From: Streptomyces caelestis
GTDB taxonomy: Bacteria; Actinomycetota; Actinomycetes; Streptomycetales; Streptomycetaceae
Assembly (NCBI RefSeq): GCF_001279005.1
Contig: NZ_LGCN01000227.1
Location: forward strand, 1 to 46,587
DNA length: 46,587 nt
Direction: 5' to 3'
The translations under genes and the position numbers were made by a program. The notes beneath the pieces are model-generated. The model worked only from the letters and a program-made list of their open reading frames with translations, made no database searches and was not told the DNA's origin. The number at the start of each line of letters is the position of its first letter. Position 1 is the stretch's first letter. This document shows, piece after piece, positions 8,343-17,284 of the stretch.

Positions 8343-8735
8343 GTGCACATTGCCCTGGAGGTCGGCGGTACCTCCGAAGACGCCTACGAGCTGCGGCAGT
8401 GGCTGCGCGGCGACCCCGAGCTGCGGCCGGCCGTCGTCCCGCTCGTCCCCGCATCGCCTGCGCCCGGATCGATGGGCGCGTTCGGCTCGGTCATCGAACT
8501 GCTGCTCCAGCCCGGCGGCCTGACCGTGACGCTGGCGGCCGGCGTGGTGGCCTGGCTGCAGACCCGGCGCGGCAGCCAGACCGTGACGATCACCAAGCCG
8601 GACGGCACTCAGGTCGTCGTCACCTCCCAGGGTGTGCGCGGCCTCACGCCGGAGAGCAGCGGAGAGCTGGCGCTGGAGGTGGCGCGGGCCCTGGAGGAGC
8701 CGGCGCGGCAGCCCTCGGGTCCCGAGAACCCCTGA
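8343..8735 (+). CDS. EACC1-like effector-associated small protein
   Basis: A 130-residue protein with an N-terminal alpha/beta region (IALEVGGTSEDAYELRQWLR), a central hydrophobic helix (SVIELLLQPGGLTVTLAAGV) and a beta-rich section TVTITKPDGTQVVVTSQGV. This layout matches the effector-associated constant component 1 (EACC1) proteins that accompany trypsin- or caspase-type effectors and STAND NTPases in actinobacteria. The GTG start is preceded by GGAGG. The stop is 3 bases before the start of the caspase-STAND gene, so the two are co-translated. Its role in the family is thought to be a conserved adaptor; this is from family knowledge, not from the sequence. Confidence 0.75.
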   Translation: MHIALEVGGTSEDAYELRQWLRGDPELRPAVVPLVPASPAPGSMGAFGSVIELLLQPGGLTVTLAAGVVAWLQTRRGSQTVTITKPDGTQVVVTSQGVRGLTPESSGELALEVARALEEPARQPSGPENP

Positions 8736-8738
8736 GCC

Positions 8739-11700
8739 GTGACGGAGAGATGGGGGGATCTCGCCGGACCTGACTGCCGCGCCGTCGTCGTCGGCACCGG
8801 ACAGCAGAGCGCGGGTGAGCGCGGCGGCCCGGACGGCGGCGTGCGGCTCGCCGGCCTGCCGAGCGCCGCGCACACCGCGCGGGAGCTGGCCCGGGTGCTG
8901 CGCGAACGGTGTGGGATGGCGGCGGGCCGGGTCACCGAGCTCATCGACCCGGCCGGCCCGACGGAAGTGCTCGCCGCGCTCCGCGACGCCGTCGAGGCGG
9001 CGGCGGGCGGCGTGGTGCTGTTCTGCTTCACCGGGCACGGCCTGCTCGGCCCGGGCGGGCAGCTCTATCTGGCCACTGCGGCCACGGCACGGCCCGACGA
9101 CACGGTCACCGCCGTGCCGTACGCCGAGGTGCGCCATCTGCTCGGCGACGCGTCCGCCCGCGCGGTCGTCGTCCTCGACTGCTGCTTCTCCGGCCGGGCC
9201 GCGGCCGCCCCGAGCGACGCCCACCGCGACCCGTACGCGACCGCCCGTCCGCCCGGCAGCTTCCTGCTCGCCTCGGCGTCCGGCTACGCCGCCTCCTTCG
9301 CGCCCGTGGACCAGCCGTACACCCTCTTCGGCGGCGAGCTGGTGCGGCTCCTGGCGGAGGGCGACCCGAGCGGGCCGCGCTGGCTCACCCTGCTCGACGT
9401 CTACCGGATCCTCGACCGGCGCTTCCAGGGCGGCCCCGCCCGCCCATACGCGGAGGGCGTGGGCCGGGCCACGGATCTCGTCGTGGCGCGGAACGTGTGC
9501 TCTCCGGCACCCTTGGAGGAAGCCGACGTGCCCGCGGGCGGCGGCCCCTGCCCGTACCCCGGCATGCGCCCGTTCCTGCCCGAGCAGCGCCATCTCTTCT
9601 TCGGGCGCGAGGAGCCGGCCCGCGAGCTGCTCGACCGGGTGGCGCACGGCGACGGGCCGGTGGTGCTCGTCGGCGCGTCCGGGGCGGGGAAGTCCTCGCT
9701 CCTGCGGGCCGGGCTCGTCGCCGGACTCGAGGAGCGGGGCACGGGACCGGTGCTGCTGGTCGAGGGGCCGGGCGCGCGGCCCTTCCGTACGCTGGTCGAG
9801 CGCTGGGCGCGGGCGGTGGACCGGCCCTTCGAAGAGGTCGAACGGGAGGTGGGCGCCGGGCGCTTCGGAACCGGCGGGCCCGAGGTCCTGGTGATCGACC
9901 AGCTGGAGGAGCTCTTCACCGACTGCGTGGACCCGGAGGAGCGGGAGCTGTTCGTCCGGGCCGTCTCCGGCGCCGGAGCGGCGACCGGGCCGCGGATCGT
10001 CCTCGGGCTGCGCGCCGACTTCTACGGGCTCTGCATGCGCGACGCGCGGCTCGCCCGCATGCTCCGGGCCGGACAGTTCACCGTCCCCGCCATGTCCGAC
10101 GAGGAACTGATCGCCGCGATCGAACGGCCCGCCGAGCACGCCGGCCTGCGCCTGGAGGACGGACTCGCCGGCCATCTGCTGCACGAGCTGCGCCGGGAAG
10201 CGCCCGGCGGCGAAGCCGACTCCGTCGCGCTGCCGTTCCTCGCCCACGCCCTCCAGCAGACCTGGGCCCGGCGCCGCGGCACCCAGCTCACCTTCGCCGG
10301 GTACGAAGCGGCCGGCGGGATCCGCGGCTCGGTCGCCCGGGTCGCCGACGAGCTGTACGACGCGCTGGAGCCGGCGGGCCGCGAGCGGCTGCGTGAACTC
10401 CTGCTGCGCATGGTGACGTTGGTCGACACCGAGGGCCGGGCCGCCCGCCGCCGCCTCCCGGTCCCGGAGGCGGCGGGCGAGGCCGAGCGGGAGGACCGCG
10501 AGCTGCTCGACCGGCTCGCGGACGCCCGCCTGGTCGTCCTCGACCGGGGCGAGGCCCAGCTGTGCCACGACTCGCTGCTCCACGGGTGGCCCCGGCTGCG
10601 CGACTGGATCCGCGACGACCGGGTGCGGTTGCTCGTCCTGCGCCGGGTGGGCGACGCGGCCGACAGCTGGGCGGAGGCGGACCGCGAGAAGAGCGCCCTG
10701 TACCGGGGCGATCAGCTGGCCGCGGCGCGGCAGGAACTCAGGGGCGAGGGCCCCCGGCTCCGGCCCGTGGAGCGGGACTTCCTCGCCGCCAGCGACCGGG
10801 CCGAGCGCCGCGCCCGCCGGATCCGAACCGGCGTCGGGGCGGTCGTGGCCGCGCTCGCCGTCCTCGCCTCCTTGCTCGCGGTGCGGGCCGACCGCGCCCA
10901 GCGCGACGCCGAGGCCCGCGAGAGCGTCGCCGTCGCCGAGCAGCTGGCCGCGCAGGCCGACACCATGCGCGAGCGCGACCCGCAGACCGCGCTGCGCCTG
11001 AGTCTCGCCGCGTACAGGACCGCCGACACCGGCGCCACCCGCTCCAGCCTCTACGCCGCCTACCTCTCCCGGCCACAGGTCGACCTACGCGGTGACGTCC
11101 GGCAGCCGGTGGTCGATCTGGCGTACGGGCCCGGTGGCCGCGTCCTCGCCACCAGCCAGCGCACCGGCGTCGTCCGCCTCTGGGACCTGGGCCGGCCGAA
11201 CGCGCCGGTGCGCGGCGCCGCCCTGGAGCGCCTGCACGGCACCGCGCCCCTCGCCTTCTCCCCGCGCTCCCCGCTGCTCGCCGCGCTGAGCACGGACGCG
11301 CTGACGCTGTGGGACGCGACCGATCCCGTACACCCGAAGCGGCTCGGGAGCCTGAAGCTCGCCGAGGACCAGTCGTACAGCCTCGCCTTCAGCCCGGACG
11401 GGCGGACGCTGGCGGCGGGCGGGGAGAACGGGCGGCTGCGGCTGTGGGACCTCTCCGTGCCGTCCGCTCCGCGCCCGCTGTACGACAGGAAAGTCGCCCG
11501 GGCCCACCTGATGGCCGTGGCGTTCAACCGTGACGGGCGTTTCCTCGCCGCCGGCAACGGTGTGAGCGAGGACGCCGCAGGCAAGGAGCGCCCGGCCGAG
11601 GTGCGGCTGTGGGACGTCCGCGACCCGGCCCGCCCGGCTCTCCTCACCACCGCGACGGCCGACTCGGTGATGGCGGTGGCCTTCCACCCGAAGCGGGACA

Positions 11701-13286
11701 CGCTCGTGGCGACCGGAGGCGAGAGCGCGATGGCCTGGTGGACGGTCCGGGACGGCGGACGGCGGCTCGCCCGGATCAGACCGACGGACTCGTTCGAGGG
11801 CGGATGGGGTTACGGCGGCAACCTGCCCTCGCTCGACTTCAGCCCCGACGGCTCCGCCCTCGCCGCCGCGTACGGCGCCCGGCCCGGCAAGGCCACCATC
11901 CGGAGGGTCGCCGAACGCGACGGACCGGAGCAGCTGTCCTCGGTGAACGAACGCGGCTCGGTGCCGAGCGGCGAGCCCACCCAGGCGGTGGCCTGGAGCC
12001 CCGACGGGGCCTACCTCGCGGCGGGCGACGTCGGCGGCAACGTACGCCTCTGGCCCGAGCACACGCCCGGGCTCGCCCTCCGGGGGACCCTCGCCGGCGG
12101 GGACCCGGGGGCCCATCCCTACACGCGGGACGGCCGGTTCGTCCTCACCCGCGAGGCGGTCGTCGGCTCCCCGCACAGCGTGGCGCGCGTCTGGGACATG
12201 AGCGGGGCGGACACCGTGCGCGGGCGGTCGCCGAAGCTGCGGTTCACCGTGCCCAGGCCGTGGGAGGCGCAGTACTTCCTGCCCGGCCGCGACCGGCCGG
12301 TGCTGCTCGCGCACCGCTGGACCGAGGACACCGACGAGCACGCCTTCCGGATCTGGGACCTCGGCGGCGACGGACCGCCGGTGGCGGGCGCCGAGATCCC
12401 GGTGCGCTCGCCGAACGTGCGCACCGCCGTCTCGAAGGACGGCCGGCTGCTGGTCGTCGGGACCTCATCGGATCCGACGGCCGCGATCTGGGACCTGAGC
12501 GACCCGCTCCGGCCGGTGCGGCGCGCGGTGATCCCGGTGACGCCCTCGGCCGAGCCCGAGAGCATGCTCTTCATGGGCCCGGGAGCGCTCGCGACCGTGG
12601 AGGCCGAGGGCCGCGGCCGGGGCCTCGACCTGCGCCTGTGGGACCTGAGCGACCCCGTGCACCCGTTCCGCGTACCCGAGCCGCTGAAGGGCGCGGCGGT
12701 CGCCCGGGCGACCTACGTCCACTCCCTGCGGCTGCTGCTCACCGACGGCGACGCCCAGACCGCCAGGCTGTACGACCTGCGGGACATTCGGCACCCGAAG
12801 TCCGTGGGGACGCTGCCGGCCGCCTCGGGCGGCTACACCCCGGTCGGCGGCGGTCTGCTCGCGACGACCCTCCAGGACGGCACCGTACGGTTCTACGACA
12901 TCCGCGACCCGCGCCACCCGGTGCTCCGGCACGCCCAGCGCCTCGACCGGGAGGTCACCGCCATCACGCCCGACCTCGACGGCGGCCGCGTGCTCACCGC
13001 CGAGCCGTACCGCGTCTGGGACGTCGCCGCGGACGGCAGCTGGCGCATCCCGGCCTTCGCCACCCTTCAGGGCGTGCGGAGGGTGGACCTGCTGCCGGGG
13101 CGGACGCCGTTCATGACGGTGGTGGCGGACGCCCGGTCGAGCGACCGCGGCCCGCAGTACACGTACCTCCTCGACCGCGATCCGCGAAAGGTCTACGACC
13201 GCCTCTGCGCGACCCACCCGCTGGGCGTCGAGCCGGACCAGTGGAAGTCCCTCTTCCCACAGCTCGACCACCGACCCTCCTGCTGA
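8739..13286 (+). CDS. Caspase-like protease / nSTAND NTPase / WD40 repeat protein
   Basis: A 1515-residue multidomain protein. Residues 1-250: caspase (peptidase C14) fold with catalytic His in FTGHG (His100) and Cys in LDCCFSG (Cys149). Residues about 272-690: nSTAND1-type NTPase beginning PYPGMRPFLPEQRHLFFGRE, Walker A GASGAGKS (312-319), Walker B VLVIDQLEE (383-391), then a helical region. Residues about 693-716: a hydrophobic segment (VGAVVAALAVLASLLAV) likely to cross the membrane. From about 783 to the end: a series of WD40 blades with repeated VRLWDL-type endings, closing with the family's C-terminal EPDQWKSLFPQL. Expected behaviour from relatives: signal sensing by WD40, NTP-driven assembly, protease activation and possibly cell death. 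GTG start, weak ribosome binding site, coupled to the EACC1-like gene. Confidence 0.9.
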   Translation: MTERWGDLAGPDCRAVVVGTGQQSAGERGGPDGGVRLAGLPSAAHTARELARVLRERCGMAAGRVTELIDPAGPTEVLAALRDAVEAAAGGVVLFCFTGHGLLGPGGQLYLATAATARPDDTVTAVPYAEVRHLLGDASARAVVVLDCCFSGRAAAAPSDAHRDPYATARPPGSFLLASASGYAASFAPVDQPYTLFGGELVRLLAEGDPSGPRWLTLLDVYRILDRRFQGGPARPYAEGVGRATDLVVARNVCSPAPLEEADVPAGGGPCPYPGMRPFLPEQRHLFFGREEPARELLDRVAHGDGPVVLVGASGAGKSSLLRAGLVAGLEERGTGPVLLVEGPGARPFRTLVERWARAVDRPFEEVEREVGAGRFGTGGPEVLVIDQLEELFTDCVDPEERELFVRAVSGAGAATGPRIVLGLRADFYGLCMRDARLARMLRAGQFTVPAMSDEELIAAIERPAEHAGLRLEDGLAGHLLHELRREAPGGEADSVALPFLAHALQQTWARRRGTQLTFAGYEAAGGIRGSVARVADELYDALEPAGRERLRELLLRMVTLVDTEGRAARRRLPVPEAAGEAEREDRELLDRLADARLVVLDRGEAQLCHDSLLHGWPRLRDWIRDDRVRLLVLRRVGDAADSWAEADREKSALYRGDQLAAARQELRGEGPRLRPVERDFLAASDRAERRARRIRTGVGAVVAALAVLASLLAVRADRAQRDAEARESVAVAEQLAAQADTMRERDPQTALRLSLAAYRTADTGATRSSLYAAYLSRPQVDLRGDVRQPVVDLAYGPGGRVLATSQRTGVVRLWDLGRPNAPVRGAALERLHGTAPLAFSPRSPLLAALSTDALTLWDATDPVHPKRLGSLKLAEDQSYSLAFSPDGRTLAAGGENGRLRLWDLSVPSAPRPLYDRKVARAHLMAVAFNRDGRFLAAGNGVSEDAAGKERPAEVRLWDVRDPARPALLTTATADSVMAVAFHPKRDTLVATGGESAMAWWTVRDGGRRLARIRPTDSFEGGWGYGGNLPSLDFSPDGSALAAAYGARPGKATIRRVAERDGPEQLSSVNERGSVPSGEPTQAVAWSPDGAYLAAGDVGGNVRLWPEHTPGLALRGTLAGGDPGAHPYTRDGRFVLTREAVVGSPHSVARVWDMSGADTVRGRSPKLRFTVPRPWEAQYFLPGRDRPVLLAHRWTEDTDEHAFRIWDLGGDGPPVAGAEIPVRSPNVRTAVSKDGRLLVVGTSSDPTAAIWDLSDPLRPVRRAVIPVTPSAEPESMLFMGPGALATVEAEGRGRGLDLRLWDLSDPVHPFRVPEPLKGAAVARATYVHSLRLLLTDGDAQTARLYDLRDIRHPKSVGTLPAASGGYTPVGGGLLATTLQDGTVRFYDIRDPRHPVLRHAQRLDREVTAITPDLDGGRVLTAEPYRVWDVAADGSWRIPAFATLQGVRRVDLLPGRTPFMTVVADARSSDRGPQYTYLLDRDPRKVYDRLCATHPLGVEPDQWKSLFPQLDHRPSC

Positions 13287-14074
13287 CGGGGCTCGCGCGA
13301 AACCGGGAGGGCCTCAGAGCGGTAGGCGCTCGGCGGACGGCCGAGCAGCGCGCGGAAGGCCGTGGTGAACGCCGCGGGGCTGTCGTAGCCGAGCTCGACC
13401 GCGATCCGGGTGACCGGTACGCCCGCGGCCAGGTGCCGCAGGGAGTGCACGATGCAGGCGCGCCGCCGCCACTGGGCGAAGCTCAGGCCGGTGGCGCTGC
13501 GAAAACGACGGCCGAGGGTGCGCTCGCTGACGCTCAGGGCCGCGGCCCAGCGGGCGGGCGGGTCGTGGATGTCGGGGCTGCGCAGGAAGGTTTCGCACAG
13601 CCGCCGCAGCCGGGGGTCGGCGGGCAGCGGGATGTCGAGGGGCAGCGGCGCCAGGTGGGCCAGTTCGTGCAGCAGCAGGTCGACCAGGGCCGCGTTGCGG
13701 CCGTGCTCCGGGTAGCGCGGCGCCATGTCGACGGCCGCCAGGAGGAGTTCGCGCAGCAGTGCCGAGACCTCGACGACCCGACAGTGGCCGGGGAACCACG
13801 GCACGGCCGCGGGCTCGATGTAGAGGCTGCGGGTGCTGACCTTGAGCATGGTGACCTGGTGCCGGGTGCCGGCCGGGATCAGCACCGCGCGGTCGGTGGG
13901 CACCGTCCACGTCCCCTGTGCCGTCGCCAGCTCCATGACGCCGGTCGCGGCGTACAGGACCTGGGCCCGGCGGTGCTCGTGGTAGGGCAGCAGATGGCCG
14001 GGCGGGTAGTCGGTGCCGATGGCCAGGACGGCACGGTCGAGGGCGTCGACCTCGTCGACGCGGACGTTGCGCAC
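13193..14074 (-). CDS. AraC-family transcriptional regulator (cupin sensor)
   Basis: A 293-residue protein: N-terminal cupin-like sensor (YHEHRRAQVLYAATGVMELA, then IPAGTRHQVTM) and a C-terminal double HTH (SVSERTLGRRFRSATGLSFA, then GVPVTRIAVELGYDSPAAFT and FRALLGRPPSAYR). After PSAYR, where such proteins normally end, the frame runs on about 40 residues into the 3' end of the caspase-STAND gene, giving a 94-base antisense overlap. GTG start at 14074 without a clear ribosome binding site. Its target is not evident from the neighbours. Confidence 0.85.
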   Translation of the reverse strand: MRNVRVDEVDALDRAVLAIGTDYPPGHLLPYHEHRRAQVLYAATGVMELATAQGTWTVPTDRAVLIPAGTRHQVTMLKVSTRSLYIEPAAVPWFPGHCRVVEVSALLRELLLAAVDMAPRYPEHGRNAALVDLLLHELAHLAPLPLDIPLPADPRLRRLCETFLRSPDIHDPPARWAAALSVSERTLGRRFRSATGLSFAQWRRRACIVHSLRHLAAGVPVTRIAVELGYDSPAAFTTAFRALLGRPPSAYRSEALPVSREPRQQEGRWSSCGKRDFHWSGSTPSGWVAQRRS

Positions 14075-14205
14075 ACGGCCAGACTAAGAGGTGACGCGGG
14101 TACTCACGGTGGGACACCGGGACAGGGAGGCGAGCACGAGGTTCCGGTGATCACGGGGGTGTGACGCCGTGTAACACAGAGGTGAGTGTTCTTGTGGCCG
14201 CCTCC

Positions 14206-15051
14206 TCACTCGGCGGCCACCCTCGCCTGCCACGCGCCCGGGCGTTGGCCTGTGGCCTTGTGGAAGAACACCGAGAAGTTGGATGCGTCGGGGAAGCCGA
14301 GCAGGTCGGCGCAGCGGGCGGCGGTGACGCGGTCGTGTGCGAGGAGCCGTTTGGCTTCCAGGGTGATCCGTTCGACGATGTACGCCTTCGCGGTGCGGCC
14401 GGTGGCCTGCTGCACCGCTCGTGAGAGGGTGCGGGGCGCGTATCCCAGCGCACGGGCGTAGTAGCCGGCGTCGTGGTGTTGCCGGAAGTGCGCTTCGACG
14501 CTGGAGCGGAACAACCGGAACACCGGAGGGGTGAGCCGTGCTTCGGCGTGCGGTGGGTGCAGTCGGGTGATGAGCGCGGAGAGCAGGATGTCGGGCAGCT
14601 CCGTCCGGGAGTCACCGGGCGGGGCGGATGCTTCGAGGAGGAGATGCCTGCGCGCCGTGTCGACGAAGGGCCAGTCGGCGTCGGGGATGATCCACTGCGC
14701 GGCCGGGTCAGGAGAGGCGACCAGTTCTCGGGTGGCGCGGGTGACCGGCGCGGTCGGCACGAACAGCACGAGGTGACCTGCCACGTCGGCGATGTCGTCC
14801 CACCGGTGCACGGCGCCGGGTGGGATCCACACCGCGGACCGGCCCTGGAGCGGGTGGCGGCGGAAATCGACGGTGACCGAGCCGGGTCCGGCGTCGATGA
14901 CGGCGAGGACGTGGAAGTCGGCGCGCTGCGTGCCGCCGTCGTTCAGCTCGCGAAGGCGGCCGAACGTCATCGTCTCGACCGAGGCGTCGCGACGTCCCGC
15001 GGGCTGGTGGGTCATGTGCCGGATCACGCTCACGTGTCCAGTTTCCACCAT
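14206..15051 (-). CDS. AraC-family transcriptional regulator
   Basis: About 281 residues: an N-terminal AraC-type ligand-binding cupin (DFHVLAVIDAGPGSVTVDFR, AVWIPPGAVHRWDD) and a C-terminal HTH pair (YYARALGYAPRTLSRAVQQA, then RCADLLGFPDASNFSVFFHK, TGQRPGAWQ). ATG at 15051 is chosen; a GTG six codons later and an ATG twelve codons later are alternatives, none with a strong ribosome binding site. It is divergent from the alpha/beta hydrolase at 15145, separated by 93 bases, so it probably activates or represses that gene. Confidence 0.88.
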   Translation of the reverse strand: MVETGHVSVIRHMTHQPAGRRDASVETMTFGRLRELNDGGTQRADFHVLAVIDAGPGSVTVDFRRHPLQGRSAVWIPPGAVHRWDDIADVAGHLVLFVPTAPVTRATRELVASPDPAAQWIIPDADWPFVDTARRHLLLEASAPPGDSRTELPDILLSALITRLHPPHAEARLTPPVFRLFRSSVEAHFRQHHDAGYYARALGYAPRTLSRAVQQATGRTAKAYIVERITLEAKRLLAHDRVTAARCADLLGFPDASNFSVFFHKATGQRPGAWQARVAAE

Positions 15052-15144
15052 CGGGTGACCAGTCACGCCGATGCCCCGTCCGGGTGCGGAAGTTTCAATG
15101 GATGCACGGGGCAATCGCCCGGAGCATCGACTGGAAGAGCCATC

Positions 15145-15921
15145 GTGGATACGACGCAGCAGACGCTACTGCCCACTTACGACCATCGGCCGGGGACCGG
15201 ACCGACTCTGGTGTTCCTGCACTACTGGGGCGGTTCCGCCCGCACCTGGGACCTCGTCGTCGACCGCCTGGCGGGCCGTGACGTGCTCACGATCGACTTC
15301 CGCGGGTGGAGCCGGTCGAGCGCTCTGCCCGGTCCCTACACGCTCGGTCAGCTCGCCGACGACACGCTCGCCGTGCTCGCGGACTCGGGGGTCACCGACT
15401 ACGTCCTGGTGGGGCATTCGATGGGCGGCAAGGTCGCACAGCTGGTCGCGGCCACCCGGCCCGCCGGCCTGCGGGGCCTGGTTCTCGTCGGTTCCGGACC
15501 GGCGAAGCCCGCCGCACAGGTCACTCCCGAGTACCAGGAAGCCCTGTCGCACGCCTACGACTCCGCCGAGTCCGTGGCCGGGGCACGGGATCACGTCCTC
15601 ACCGCGACCGAGCTGCCCGCGTCGGTCAAGGCACGGATCGTGACCGACTCGCGGACCGTCGCCGACGCCGCCCGCACCGAGTGGCCGCTGCACGGCATCG
15701 CGCAGGACATCACCGAACACACGCGCAGGGTCGGCGTGCCCGCTCTCGTCGTCGCCGGAGAACACGACCAGGTGGAGCCGGCCGGCGTGCTCCGCGACAA
15801 CCTGGTGCCCTACCTCTCCCACCCCGACTTCGTGGTGGTCCCCCGCACCGGTCACCTGATCCCGCTGGAAGCCCCGGCCGACCTCGTCGACGCCATCACC
15901 GCGTTCGCGCCGGCGACCTGA
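15145..15921 (+). CDS. Alpha/beta-fold hydrolase
   Basis: A 258-residue cytoplasmic hydrolase. HYWGGSARTW forms the oxyanion loop, DFRGWSRSS follows, GHSMGGKV contains the nucleophile Ser, VVAGEHDQVEP the acid and PRTGHLIPLE the base His. Similar to esterases, C-C bond hydrolases and non-heme haloperoxidase-like enzymes; substrate not predictable. GTG at 15145 is chosen because GGAAGAG lies 7 bases upstream. Divergent from an AraC regulator, the common pairing for inducible hydrolases. Confidence 0.87.
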   Translation: MDTTQQTLLPTYDHRPGTGPTLVFLHYWGGSARTWDLVVDRLAGRDVLTIDFRGWSRSSALPGPYTLGQLADDTLAVLADSGVTDYVLVGHSMGGKVAQLVAATRPAGLRGLVLVGSGPAKPAAQVTPEYQEALSHAYDSAESVAGARDHVLTATELPASVKARIVTDSRTVADAARTEWPLHGIAQDITEHTRRVGVPALVVAGEHDQVEPAGVLRDNLVPYLSHPDFVVVPRTGHLIPLEAPADLVDAITAFAPAT

Positions 15922-15928
15922 CCGTCCC

Positions 15929-15950
15929 CGCGGCCCGACGACGGGCCGCG
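15929..15950 (+). terminator. Terminator of the alpha/beta hydrolase gene
   Basis: CGCGGCCCG (15929-15937) and CGGGCCGCG (15942-15950) form a perfect 9-bp stem with a 4-base loop, 8 bases after the hydrolase stop codon. Confidence 0.65.
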
Positions 15951-16120
15951 CCCCGCCCCGAGCCGGCCGCCCGGGGTTACGGGGCGACGTGGTGATCGGC
16001 GCCCGTCACCCACCGGTCGCCTCCCCGTCCGCCTGCCGCCGTGGAGGGTGTCGGATACGCGCAAATCTCCGGCGCTCATTCGATGGCCCGCCAGACGGCC
16101 GGGTCCGTAGCGTCGATGCG

Positions 16121-16930
16121 GTGCTGACCTCCTTCTTCATCCTGCTTCTGTTCGGCTGCCTGACCGGTGTCACCACGGTGCTCTTCGGGTTCGGCGGCGG
16201 CTTCGTCACCGTCCCCGTCGTCTACGGCCTGTGGAGCGTCACCGCGCGCTCCGGCGCCGACGCGATGCACGTGGCGGTGGCGACGTCGACGGCGGTCATG
16301 GTCGTCAACTCGGTCTTCGCGACACTGACACAGTGGCGGCAGAGCCGGCTGCGCCGGGAGTACCTCTGGCCGCTGGCGGCGTTCGTGACGGCCGGCGCGG
16401 TGGCCGGGGCGTTCGCGGCGACCCGGATCGGCGACACGGCGCTGCGGGTGCTGTTCGCCGCGTACCTGCTGGTGACGATCGCCGACAGCCTGCTGCGCAA
16501 GGGATTCCTGTCCGTACCGCAGACCTCGGAGCCGCGACCGCTGAGCCGGCCGGCCAGGACGCTGGGCGGGGTCGGGATCGGCGCGGTCGCCGCCTGCCTG
16601 GGCGTCGGCGGCAGCGTGATGACCGTGCCGATCCTGCGCCGCCGGGGCCTGCCGATGGCCGAGGCGACGGCGATGGCGAACCCGCTCAGCGTGCCCGTCG
16701 CCGTGGTCGGCACCGCCGTCTACGCCCTGGCCGCCCCCGCCCTGCAGGCCCGGGCCGGACGGCTCGGCTACGTCGACCTCCTCGCCTGCGCCGCGCTGCT
16801 GGGCGGCTCACTGCCCACCATCGCCCTCACCCGCCGCATCGCGGCCCGCGTCGCGGACCGGGTGCACTCCGTCGCCTACGTCGTCCTGCTGGTGACCGTG
16901 CTGCTCGTCATGCTGGCGACGGGAACCTAG
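16121..16930 (+). CDS. TauE/SafE-family membrane transporter
   Basis: A polytopic membrane protein of about 269 residues with the two-repeat TauE/SafE pattern. Repeat one has GVTTVLFGFGGGFVTVPVVY with an internal GFGGGF, repeat two has GVGIGAVAACLGVGGSVMTV with GVGGS and VPILRRRGLPMAEATA. About eight hydrophobic segments are visible. The family is linked to export of sulfite, sulfoacetate or other C2 sulfonates, although many members are uncharacterised. The GTG start is chosen to begin at the first TM helix (LTSFFILLLFGCLTG); no clear ribosome binding site, so the start is uncertain. Confidence 0.83.
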   Translation: MLTSFFILLLFGCLTGVTTVLFGFGGGFVTVPVVYGLWSVTARSGADAMHVAVATSTAVMVVNSVFATLTQWRQSRLRREYLWPLAAFVTAGAVAGAFAATRIGDTALRVLFAAYLLVTIADSLLRKGFLSVPQTSEPRPLSRPARTLGGVGIGAVAACLGVGGSVMTVPILRRRGLPMAEATAMANPLSVPVAVVGTAVYALAAPALQARAGRLGYVDLLACAALLGGSLPTIALTRRIAARVADRVHSVAYVVLLVTVLLVMLATGT

Positions 16931-17284
16931 GAACTCCCGTCGCGAGGTCTTCGGGGGCAGCCTGCGGACGCGTGCGCATCCGAGGGCGAGGAACAGCATC
17001 GTCGTACACGTGCGGGGAGCGACCGGCGCAGGACCGAGGCGGCGACGCGTCGGTCGTGCTGAACGAAGACCGGGGCGACCACGGGCGAGCCCTTGACGTC
17101 GTGGTGCCTGCGTTCGACTCCGCCCTGATCCTCGTCGTGGGTCAGGGCCTGTCCTGCGTCCGCCCGGTCTCCGGCTCGGGCGGGCGTTCGGTGGCTGCCC
17201 GTTGGCACAGTGCCTCGGCACACGCCCCCACCGCCCTCGCGCTCTCCGCCTCGAACTTACGAGAAGATCAGTAGTGTCGAACGG
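16931..17284. other. Intergenic stretch, no gene seen
   Basis: Open frames exist on both strands but are Arg/Pro-rich shadows without motifs or ribosome binding sites. The promoter for the downstream histidine kinase should lie in the last ~60 bases, which are locally less GC-rich. Confidence 0.5.

Noticed and set aside
8284..8523. GTG-started frame upstream of and overlapping the EACC1-like gene
   Set aside because: It has a possible ribosome binding site but continues as a shadow of the EACC1-like gene in another frame with non-protein composition.
8334..10583. 749-codon minus-strand frame over the caspase-STAND gene
   Set aside because: Antisense shadow produced by high GC at third positions; composition is not protein-like and the plus-strand reading has clear motifs.
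11609..14164. 851-codon plus-strand frame in the WD40 region
   Set aside because: Arg/Pro/Gly-rich shadow of the WD40 and AraC genes; lacks any motif.
16927..17223. 98-codon minus-strand frame between TauE/SafE and kinase genes
   Set aside because: Looked briefly like a transposase remnant, but no frame holds a recognisable motif and no ribosome binding site is present.
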